From Nocardioides sp. GY 10113 (lineage in GTDB: Bacteria; Actinomycetota; Actinomycetes; Propionibacteriales; Nocardioidaceae), in contig NZ_STGK01000003.1 of NCBI RefSeq assembly GCF_004919105.1, forward strand, positions 124,001 to 188,000: a stretch of DNA of 64,000 nt, given 5' to 3'. The notes below the pieces were generated by a model. It saw nothing but the letters and a program-made list of their open reading frames with translations. It was not told where the DNA came from and did no database searches. This document shows, in pieces, positions 9,501-14,993 of this stretch. A program made the position numbers and the translations under genes. Within the stretch, counting starts at the first letter, position 1, and every line of letters starts with the position of its first letter.

Positions 9501-9975
9501 GCTGAAGAAGCAGATCAGCGGCCGTGCCGAGTCGCTGGATCAGCTGCTGGCCGACCTCGACGCCGGGATCAAGGGCCTGCGCGGCAAGGGGGGCAAGGGG
9601 GACGACGCGGAGAAGGCCGGCGCCACGAAGGACGAGGGCGCCGAGGCGTCCACGGCCCCGCCGAAGACGCCGGCCCCGGCCGCGCCGCCGCCGAAGCCGG
9701 TCGACCCCAAGGACCGCAAGTTCCAGGGCCTGCCGCGCCAGGCCATCCGGGTGAGCACCCCCAAGGACGAGAAGGTGGGGGCCGTCATCGACACCGCGCC
9801 GGCGTGGGGCAAGCGCAACGGCGTGCCGTGGGAGGCCACGGTCAAGGTCGAGATCACCGCCACCGGGATCAAGATCCTCGGCTCCAGCAAGGTCCGGACC
9901 CCCACCGGGACGCTCGACCCCTGGTTCGTGAACGACGAGCTCGTGCAGCTGCGCCGCGGGAAGCGGAAGCGCTGA
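6556..9975 (+). CDS. Large DUF4157 (eCIS core domain) protein, possible injected effector or cargo scaffold
   Basis: 1139 residues from ATG 6556 (ATGA overlap; GTG 6550 is a weaker alternative). Visible in order: a Pro/Arg-rich leader with three VQRC-G/N repeats (about 55-100); a DUF4157 domain (about 180-265) with DPSERQADALAREV, FSGVRIHTG and a metalloprotease-like HELTH at 256-260; a Cys-bounded region (about 285-530) with VEIVEVKAR at 362-370, which looks like an E-x-K nuclease core but is unproven; a Pro/Gln/Asp linker (about 555-600); a Lys/Ala helical stretch with a hydrophobic segment AVPFLSIVLVASDALAMADH; a beta-repeat region rich in T/V/I/K; a second coiled-coil-like Lys/Ala region; and a C-terminal domain. 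DUF4157 proteins are known markers of eCIS loci. As the last gene of the operon it could be a payload. Function of everything after residue 270 is unknown. Confidence 0.75.
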   Translation: MTGQRSARTVDPARAAGHGRRRSPAHPAPRRAVASSGRPVGESLVGVPTGRAMPALVQRCGGPPQADESLVQRCGTGCAAHDEPPVQRAPEQGAALVQRCNGAPEPCPCHTAAPEDVARLDRHGGGPPPEALPAEVGAVLREPGAAIPEGLRSRLEEGFAGRLDAITPAPSPGRSRVSAPGDPSERQADALAREVASGPAATSGPRPDFSGVRIHTGPAAGRAARSIQASAYTVGQHVVLAEPAADTGSGRALLAHELTHVVQQARNPALAAGAVSGAVQRACGHDGKPTGCYAAPSLGKITLTDPSGGKQVHDIGDVVVDNMQQRFGGRFLPRVTVPASAKSTAHGFVDGLKVTQGSSLQVEIVEVKARSSLGGGCALADAEAEGYRVALSGIAADFVAVSKGLAKAGGLRVGEKQKPNAAARQLLLDVGATGTNPGRWRAWTFYNSVQNRLNTTFTAAFDGLDVAVNKDGTPGTEYVAGGPWTITCRRRGKAVPGTTTLVYEVSGKGGASYGCNKRCSDTDEERKRPQPAADATKRRSTDQRLRQEGDEEDVREPGEQPRVPGKQPADQPGDQPVVPPVRAPGQQPGDQPAAARGGDDASRITDLLVATAVLSAAAVGVREVAKRRALEKAYQATTAEIAKRGAPQLAKAIGINGVKLGSRQLSAKFEKEAVEALAKDLEKQAEKQLLKQAEKKAAKGVAKGVAKKVAGKVLSRAVPFLSIVLVASDALAMADHVAKGGTIEFGLGKPEADLKGDTDIKSKGNKGGAAAGELKDTKIDVTTTGVPNVSGTAEIQTENVTITGSVTGDGTPVTVAFKTKLKNTTITIKHGGVIKGGKVVLGGETTISDSQIEIDLPPGATVAASDKPVTLSGQKLKVTKVGTGGSGGAEQGKEGAGEGLAKPTEKPGGKAEEPPKVDDEHLKKVSEETRKRLDAAGQATKDLVVALLVTGTGKGVHADDKAVGAILKKLADAKATDAELAELKKQISGRAESLDQLLADLDAGIKGLRGKGGKGDDAEKAGATKDEGAEASTAPPKTPAPAAPPPKPVDPKDRKFQGLPRQAIRVSTPKDEKVGAVIDTAPAWGKRNGVPWEATVKVEITATGIKILGSSKVRTPTGTLDPWFVNDELVQLRRGKRKR

Positions 9976-10001
9976 ACGGGCCGGCGACCACGGGCCGGCG
10001 A

Positions 10002-10487
10002 CTACTCGGGGCCGCCGGGCTCGATCTGCTGCGCCAGGTACTGCTGCAGGCCGACCCGCTCGATCGCGTCGAGCTGGCTCTCGAACCAGTCGGCGTGCTT
10101 CTCCTCGTCCAGCACCATCTCCTCGAAGACGCTGGCGGTGCCGTGGTCGCCGAGGTCGTGGCACTCCTGGGCGGACGAGTTGAACTGGGCCACCGCGGCG
10201 CGCTCGCTGACCAGCGCGAGGTGCAGCATCTCCTCGGCGGTCTCGCCGACGGTGATCGCGTTCAGCTTCTGCAGGTTCGGGTGCCCGTCGAAGAGCAGGA
10301 TCCGGTTGATCAGGTCGTCGGCGTCGCGCATCTCGTCGATCGACAGGTCGTAGAAGACCTTGCCGAGCTTGCCCAGGCCCCAGTTCTCGAGCATCCGGGC
10401 GTGCAGGAAGTAGGTGTTGGTGACGGTGAGCTCGAACGTCAGCGCGTCGTTCAGCAGGTCGACGACACGGGAATCAACTGGCTGCAC
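10002..10487 (-). CDS. bfr: Bacterioferritin with an altered ferroxidase ligand
   Basis: 161 residues, the usual length for the 24-subunit iron-storage protein. By ungapped comparison with E. coli Bfr, the ferroxidase ligands E19, Y26, E52, E95, E128 and H131 and the haem-binding M53 are present, but the residue equal to His54 is Asp55 (sequence S-I-D-E-M-R-D-A-D). It would oxidise Fe(II) and store it as mineral in the cytoplasm. The start is GTG with GGAGG about 8 nt upstream inside the preceding gene; the reading frames overlap by 14 bp, so it is probably translationally coupled to bfd. The end faces the injection-system operon. Confidence 0.93.
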   Translation of the reverse strand: MQPVDSRVVDLLNDALTFELTVTNTYFLHARMLENWGLGKLGKVFYDLSIDEMRDADDLINRILLFDGHPNLQKLNAITVGETAEEMLHLALVSERAAVAQFNSSAQECHDLGDHGTASVFEEMVLDEEKHADWFESQLDAIERVGLQQYLAQQIEPGGPE

Positions 10488-10677
10488 CTTCGACCTCCAG
10501 GATGGTCTGTTCGACCTCCTGATGCTGGCACACGAGCGCCTTCACTGTGAAGATGCACGTCCCGCAGTCCTGGGCGGCGCCGGTACGGCGGCAGACGGCC
10601 GCCGTGGTCCGGGCGCCGTCGCTGATCGCCGCGGAGACGTCGCGGTCGCTGACGACGCGACAGTGGCAGACGATCAC
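10474..10677 (-). CDS. bfd: Bacterioferritin-associated ferredoxin (BFD-like [2Fe-2S] protein)
   Basis: 67 residues from a GTG start with GGAGAG about 6 nt upstream. The four cysteines C4, C6, C38 and C41 have the same numbers and spacing as the cluster ligands of E. coli Bfd (C-x-C near the start, C-x2-C later). Family members bind bacterioferritin and pass electrons to its haem to release stored iron. The gene lies first in a two-gene operon, overlapping bfr by 14 bp, and an IdeR-type box lies 28 bp before its start. No alternative role seems likely, though some homologues are domains of nitrite reductases. Confidence 0.9.
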   Translation of the reverse strand: MIVCHCRVVSDRDVSAAISDGARTTAAVCRRTGAAQDCGTCIFTVKALVCQHQEVEQTILEVEGAAS

Positions 10678-10704
10678 GGGCTCTCCAGGGAACGAGGCGG
10701 GAAG

Positions 10705-10723
10705 TGAGGTAAGGGTAACCTCG
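10705..10723 (-). promoter_or_regulatory. IdeR/DtxR-type iron box upstream of bfd-bfr
   Basis: The 19-mer TGAGGTAAGGGTAACCTCG matches the mycobacterial iron-box consensus as I recall it at 14 of 19 positions, and its outer GAGGT/ACCTC arms form an inverted repeat. It lies between the bfd start and the convergent transporter gene, so it can only serve bfd-bfr. A -10-like TTACCCT overlaps the box on the minus strand. In mycobacteria IdeR activates bfrA, so the sign of control here is not predictable by eye. Confidence 0.65.
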
Positions 10724-10799
10724 CCTCGCTCGCCCACCAAATCGTTGCGACGTAGGTCACATCGTGCGGTGTCGGCCGGCACTCCCGCCGGCTCGCGCG

Positions 10800-12011
10800 T
10801 CAGGCGGTCGGGACGCCCGCGGCGGCCAGGTCGACGAAGCCGCCGCCGTTGACCACGTCGGTGAAGCCCAGCTCGACCATCCGCGCGACCGCGCCGCCGG
10901 CCCGGTTGCCCGAGGCGCAGTAGACGACGTACGACGCCTCCCGGTCCAACCTCGCCAGGCCGGCCTCGAAGCCCGGCCCGCTGACGTCGAGGTTCACGGC
11001 GCCGGCCAGGTGGCCCGCGGCGTACTCCTCCGGCGTCCGCACGTCGATCGCGACCGCCCCCGCGTCGAGGGTCGCGGCCGCCTCGGCCGGTGCCACGATC
11101 GCGGTCGGGTCGGCGGCGGCCGGTGCCGACACGGCGCTGCTGGTGCTGCTGCCGCCGCCGTCCGCGGTGAGCGCGTCGACGCTCTGCCAGGCGGTGTAGC
11201 CGGCGACCGCGACCAGCAGGGCGGCGAAGCCCAGGGCGAGCTGGCGGGCGGGCAGCCGCGAGGCCACCTGCTTGCCGAGCACCGAGGCCACCATGGCGGC
11301 GAGCGCGAACGGCACGACGACCTGCCAGTCGATGGCCGGTCCGCCGATCCGCGACACCAGCGAGGTGCCGGAGTTGATCGCCACGATCATCAGCGACGTG
11401 CCGACCGCGATCGGCAGCTCCAGGCCGAGGACGAGCACCAGCGCGGGCACGATCACGAAGCCGCCGCCGACGCCGAAGAAGCCGGTCAGCAGGCCGACGC
11501 CGAGCGCGGTCGCGCCGACGGCCAGCGGTGAGGCGGAGGTGCGGGTGGACTGCCCGGTGCGGGCGAGGGTGGCGACGCCCCCGCCGTCGCCCGGGCGCGG
11601 TGCGCTCGGCTCGGGGGCGCCCCGTCGGCGGCCGCCGACCCGGTCGGAGATCATCGCCGCCGCGGCGAGGACCATCAGCGCGGAGAAGCCGAGCAGCAGG
11701 ACGTTCTCGTCCACGGTGTGGTTGAGCCGGCTGCCGATCCAGGCGCCGGGCAGTCCGATCAGGCCGAAGGTCAGGCCGACCCGCCACTGCACCTGGCGGC
11801 TGGCCACGTAGGAGGCGACGCCGGTCAGCGCGGAGGCTCCGACGATCACGAGGCTGCCGGTGGTCGCCGCGGCGGCCGGCTGGTCGAGCAGGTAGACCAG
11901 CGCCGGCACGGTCAGGATCGCGCCGCCGCCGCCCAGGCCGCCCAGGACGGCGCCGATGGCGAGGCCGAGCAGGACCGCCTCGAGCAGGGTCGCGTCGAGC
12001 ACGCCGGTCAC
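10800..12011 (-). CDS. TauE/SafE-family sulfur anion exporter fused to a rhodanese domain
   Basis: 403 residues from a GTG that overlaps the upstream rhodanese stop (GTGA). The first 270 or so residues form about eight membrane segments with two TauE/SafE repeats, each starting with a glycine-rich hairpin (GLGGGGAILTVPAL and GFFGVGGGFVIVPALV). The last 100 residues are a rhodanese domain with DVRTPEEYAAGHL and the active loop C365-A-S-G-N-R. The family moves sulfite, sulfoacetate or related anions across the membrane; the fused sulfurtransferase suggests coupling of persulfide or thiosulfate handling at the inner face to export. Third gene of the gntR-rhodanese-tauE operon. Confidence 0.85.
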   Translation of the reverse strand: MTGVLDATLLEAVLLGLAIGAVLGGLGGGGAILTVPALVYLLDQPAAAATTGSLVIVGASALTGVASYVASRQVQWRVGLTFGLIGLPGAWIGSRLNHTVDENVLLLGFSALMVLAAAAMISDRVGGRRRGAPEPSAPRPGDGGGVATLARTGQSTRTSASPLAVGATALGVGLLTGFFGVGGGFVIVPALVLVLGLELPIAVGTSLMIVAINSGTSLVSRIGGPAIDWQVVVPFALAAMVASVLGKQVASRLPARQLALGFAALLVAVAGYTAWQSVDALTADGGGSSTSSAVSAPAAADPTAIVAPAEAAATLDAGAVAIDVRTPEEYAAGHLAGAVNLDVSGPGFEAGLARLDREASYVVYCASGNRAGGAVARMVELGFTDVVNGGGFVDLAAAGVPTA

Positions 12012-12367
12012 CCGTCCTGGCCGTGGCCCGGCACCGCGACCAGGTCGAGCCCGGCGCCGTGCCAGGCGATCACGCCGCCGGCCAGGTTGACGACGTCGAC
12101 GCCGGCCGCGGCCAGCGCGGTCGCGGCCTTCCGCGACCGGTTGCCCGAGCGGCACACCGCGACCACCCGTACGCCGGAGGGCACCTTCGCCGGGTCCAGG
12201 TCGCCGAGGCGCATGTGCACCGAGCCGGGGATGTGTCCGGCGGCCCACTCGTCGTCCTCGCGGACGTCGAGGAGCAGGGCGCCCTCTCCGACCAGCGCGA
12301 GCGCGCGGGTCGGGTCGACGTCCTCGACGGGGGTCGGGGTGGCGTCCGGGGTGGGTGCGTGCGTCAT
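12008..12367 (-). CDS. Single-domain rhodanese (sulfurtransferase)
   Basis: 119 residues; the start ATG has an ideal AAGGAG about 7 nt upstream and overlaps the gntR stop (ATGA). One rhodanese fold: LLLDVREDDEWAAGHIPGS and the active loop C72-R-S-G-N-R, with a final NLAGGVIAWHGAGL segment typical of GlpE/PspE-like enzymes. It would carry sulfane sulfur on Cys72 between thiosulfate or persulfides and an acceptor, in the cytoplasm (no signal peptide). Being sandwiched between a GntR regulator and a TauE-rhodanese fusion ties it to sulfane-sulfur metabolism. Confidence 0.88.
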   Translation of the reverse strand: MTHAPTPDATPTPVEDVDPTRALALVGEGALLLDVREDDEWAAGHIPGSVHMRLGDLDPAKVPSGVRVVAVCRSGNRSRKAATALAAAGVDVVNLAGGVIAWHGAGLDLVAVPGHGQDG

Positions 12368-13158
12368 GCGGATCTCCTTGGCTGACGGCCCGCGGTGACG
12401 CTGGCCTCCAGGTGGTGGGGGCGGGTGAGGTCGGTGACGAGGCCGAAGCGGTCGCCGCGGACGACGGTCTGGCGCCACTCGACGGGTCGCCCGCCGAGCT
12501 CGCCGAGCCGGTCGATGGCCAGGGCGGCGGTGCGGTCGGGGATGTCGAGCAGCACGCGCTCGGCGGTGGTCGGCACCACCGCGCGGATCTCCTCGCGGCC
12601 GCCGGTCAGCCGTACGTCGCAGCGGGCGCTGAGCTCGCCGTAGAGGGAGGTCTGGGTGAAGTCGGCGTCGAGCAGCGGGGCGGCGATGCTGGCCGGGAGC
12701 CAGGCCCGGTCCATCGCCAGCGGCTCCTCGTCGAGCAGGCGGATCCGCTCGAGGTAGATCAGCGGGGTCGACTCCTCCAGGCCGAGCCGGGCGGCGACGG
12801 TGCCGTCCGCCCGCGCGTCCAGCGCCCGGACGATGCTGCGCTGGCTGTGCCCGCTCTCCTGTGCGGAGGCGAAGATCGAGTAGAGGGTGCCGGCGGGCTG
12901 GGCGATCTCGGCGCTGGCCACCCGCGGCGCGCGGCCGCGGCCCGCGTCCAGCAGCCCGCCCTCGCGCAGGCGGCGCAGTGCCTCGCGCACGGTGTGCCGG
13001 CTGACGGCGTACTGGTCGACCAGGGCCATCTCACCGGGGAAGGAGTCGGTGAACTCGCCGGCGCGCAGGCGGCGCTCGATGTCGGCCTGGACCTGCGCCC
13101 ACAGGGGCAGCGCGCTGGCGCGGTCGACGGGGCGAGCGCGGGGGTGCTCGGGGACCAC
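12364..13158 (-). CDS. GntR-family (HutC-type, UTRA domain) transcription regulator
   Basis: 264 residues. N-terminal winged helix (about 20-85) with DQYAVSRHTVREALRRLREGGLL, the recognition-helix signature of GntR proteins, followed by a UTRA-type ligand domain (about 100-245; LIYLERIRLLDEEPLAMDRAW). It is the first gene of an operon with two sulfurtransferase-containing genes and is divergent from an MBL-rhodanese gene. A perfect 12-bp palindrome lies in the shared promoter region, so autoregulation and control of both directions are likely. The ligand is unknown. Comparable sulfur loci I know of use ArsR (BigR) or CsoR (CstR) repressors; a GntR here is unusual. Confidence 0.88.
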   Translation of the reverse strand: MVPEHPRARPVDRASALPLWAQVQADIERRLRAGEFTDSFPGEMALVDQYAVSRHTVREALRRLREGGLLDAGRGRAPRVASAEIAQPAGTLYSIFASAQESGHSQRSIVRALDARADGTVAARLGLEESTPLIYLERIRLLDEEPLAMDRAWLPASIAAPLLDADFTQTSLYGELSARCDVRLTGGREEIRAVVPTTAERVLLDIPDRTAALAIDRLGELGGRPVEWRQTVVRGDRFGLVTDLTRPHHLEASVTAGRQPRRSA

Positions 13159-13202
13159 GGGTGCCTCCTGTGTGCGTTGGACTCGGGGTGGGTATCCGGG
13201 GC

Positions 13203-13262
13203 TTGTGGGGGTTGCCCGCGGCTCCTACAGTGAAATGTACGTACATCCGTACAGCGCCGCAA
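13203..13262. promoter_or_regulatory. Overlapping divergent promoters with palindromic operator (13235-13246)
   Basis: Rightward: TTGTGG (13203-13208), 17 bp, TACAGT (13226-13231). Leftward: TTGCGG (plus-strand 13257-13262), 17 bp, TACATT (plus-strand 13234-13239). The perfect palindrome ATGTACGTACAT lies between them, overlapping the leftward -10 and just after the rightward -10, where a bound dimer would block both promoters. The GT...AC core is of the kind bound by GntR-family regulators. The match to GntR is inferred from proximity. Confidence 0.7.
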
Positions 13263-13295
13263 GAGCCGCGCGCTATTCCCGACCCGGGAGGACGA

Positions 13296-14657
13296 ATGCT
13301 CCAGGTAGAGGTGCTCGAGACGAGCGAGCTGGGCGACCGCAGCTACGTCGCGCACGACGGCGCGGTCGCGATCGTGGTGGACCCGCAGCGCGACATCGAC
13401 CGCGTGGAGGCGGCACTGGCCGACCGCGGCCTGCGCTGCGCCGCGGTCGTGGAGACCCACATCCACAACGACTACGTCACCGGAGGCTTCGAGCTCGCCC
13501 GCCGCACCGGCGCGGACTACCTCGTCAACGGCGACGACCCGGTCCAGTTCGACCGGCTGGCCGTCGGCGACGGCGACACCCACGAGGTCGGCGGCCTGCG
13601 GATCACCGCGCTGGCCACCCCCGGGCACACCGTCACCCACCTGTCGTACCTGGTCGAGGAGGCCTCCGGGGACGAGCCGGCGGCGGTCTTCACGGGAGGC
13701 TCGCTGCTCTACGGCTCCGTCGGCCGCACCGACCTGGTCGACGTCGAGCGCACCGAGGAGCTGACCCGCGCCCAGTTCCACTCCGCGCGGCGGCTGGCCG
13801 AGCTGCCCGGCGACGTCCGGGTCTTCCCCACGCACGGCTTCGGCAGCTTCTGCTCCTCGGGCTCGGCGTCGGGCGGCGACTCCTCGACGATCGCCGACGA
13901 GCGGCTGCGCAACGACGCCCTCACGGCGGCCGACGAGGATGCCTTCGTCGAGACGCTGATCGCCAACCTCACCGCCTACCCGGCCTACTACCGGCACATG
14001 GCGCCGCGGAACCTCGCCGGCCCCGGCCCCGCCGACCTCAGCCCGCCGACCGCGATCGACCCCGCGCGGCTGCGCGCGAGCATCGAGGCCGGCGAGTGGG
14101 TGGTCGACCTGCGCAGCCGGACCGCGTACGCCGGGCAGCACCTCGCCGGCACCGTGGGCATCGAGCTCGGCGACCAGTTCTCGACGTACCTCGGCTGGCT
14201 GATGCCCTGGGGCAGCCCGTTCACCCTGATCGCCGACTCGGCCGAGGAGATCGAGGCGGCCCAGCGCCAGCTGGTCCGGATCGGCATCGAGCGCCCCGAC
14301 GGCGCGGCGATCGGCCCGGTCGCCGACCTCGCGGCGGACCCGGGCCAGGTGGAGGACTACGCCACGGCCACCTTCGCGGATCTCGCCGCGCTCGGGCCCG
14401 AGCAGCGGGCGCGCATCGTGGTGCTCGACACCCGGCGCGACGACGAGCGGAAGGAGGACGCGGTCAGCGACTCCATCCACGTGCCCATCCACTCGCTGCT
14501 GGTGCGCATGGACGAGATCCCCGACCGGCCGCTGTGGGTGCACTGCGCGAGCGGGTTCCGCGCCTCCATCGCCGCCAGCCTGCTGGCCCGCGCGGGCCAC
14601 GACGTCACCCTCGTCGACGACGAGTACGACCGGGCCGTGGAGCTGGGGCTGACCTGA
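13296..14657 (+). CDS. MBL-fold hydrolase (ETHE1-like) with two rhodanese domains
   Basis: 453 residues from ATG 13296 (GGGAGG 4 nt upstream; an earlier frame start at 13161 lies across the promoter and is rejected). Domain order: metallo-beta-lactamase fold (1-250), an apparently inactive rhodanese domain (about 265-350, no Cys in its loop), and an active-looking rhodanese domain with W-V-H-C417-A-S-G-F-R. The metal site is H55-x-H57-x-D59-Y60, H111 and H180; the position that is a metal-binding Asp in ETHE1 (F-T-G-D) is G135 here (F-T-G-G-S). Known relatives oxidise glutathione- or bacillithiol-persulfide to sulfite; in this organism mycothiol persulfide would be the logical substrate (inference). 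The TauE fusion across the promoter could export the sulfite. Confidence 0.85.
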   Translation: MLQVEVLETSELGDRSYVAHDGAVAIVVDPQRDIDRVEAALADRGLRCAAVVETHIHNDYVTGGFELARRTGADYLVNGDDPVQFDRLAVGDGDTHEVGGLRITALATPGHTVTHLSYLVEEASGDEPAAVFTGGSLLYGSVGRTDLVDVERTEELTRAQFHSARRLAELPGDVRVFPTHGFGSFCSSGSASGGDSSTIADERLRNDALTAADEDAFVETLIANLTAYPAYYRHMAPRNLAGPGPADLSPPTAIDPARLRASIEAGEWVVDLRSRTAYAGQHLAGTVGIELGDQFSTYLGWLMPWGSPFTLIADSAEEIEAAQRQLVRIGIERPDGAAIGPVADLAADPGQVEDYATATFADLAALGPEQRARIVVLDTRRDDERKEDAVSDSIHVPIHSLLVRMDEIPDRPLWVHCASGFRASIAASLLARAGHDVTLVDDEYDRAVELGLT

Positions 14658-14673
14658 CCGGAGCGGCGGGGCG

Positions 14674-14762
14674 GTGTCGAGGCTCGCTTCGCTCGCACCT
14701 CACCCACCGGACTGCCGGTGGTTGAGGTGCGAGGCGCCCCGGCGCCGAGCCTCGAAACCACC
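14674..14762. repeat. Palindromic intergenic repeat, family A (inverted pair)
   Basis: Two facing copies of a GAGGCTCGCTTCGCTCGCAC / GTGGTTGAGGTGCGAG-type sequence meet around ACCCACCGGACTGCCGGTGG. The right copy runs from GGTGGTTGAGG to CCTCGAAACCACC and can fold on itself. The same words recur in the tandem array at 58159-58392. It lies after the MBL-rhodanese gene and may help end transcription. Confidence 0.8.
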
Positions 14763-14777
14763 GTCCCCGGCTCGCGG

Positions 14778-14912
14778 TCAGAAGGGGACGCGCTCCTCGT
14801 GTGCCGAGCGCACCAGCCGGAGGACCGCGGCGAGCCGTGCGCGCAGGCCGGTACGGCGGGGCGCCCCGGCGGGGACGGCCGGCTGCTGCTGCTCGCGCGC
14901 GGTCGTGGTCAC
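14778..14912 (-). CDS. Small hypothetical protein (44 residues)
   Basis: A GTG-started frame, VTTTAREQQQPAVPAG then RLAAVLRLVRSAHEER, ending VPF. The basic amphipathic C-terminal helix resembles a type of short conserved actinobacterial protein I have seen annotated as hypothetical, but I cannot name it. No strong ribosome site is visible. It lies in the otherwise non-coding space between the MBL-rhodanese gene and the MshC-like gene, beside repeat family A, so it may be spurious. Confidence 0.3.
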   Translation of the reverse strand: MTTTAREQQQPAVPAGAPRRTGLRARLAAVLRLVRSAHEERVPF

Positions 14913-14993
14913 CGCACCATGAGAGCAGACCGCCGCGCGCCGCCGTGACCGGTCCCGGGGAGCGGACGCCGGTCGGGGTGCGAGACTGGACAC

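Noticed and set aside
1..9975. Prophage remnant
   Set aside because: Only baseplate/tail-type genes plus DUF4157; no integrase, terminase, portal, capsid or lysis genes, and no att-like repeats seen, so an injection system is favoured.
13161..13295. Upstream extension of the MBL-rhodanese protein by 45 residues
   Set aside because: It would translate the divergent promoter and operator, and a good ribosome site stands just before ATG 13296.
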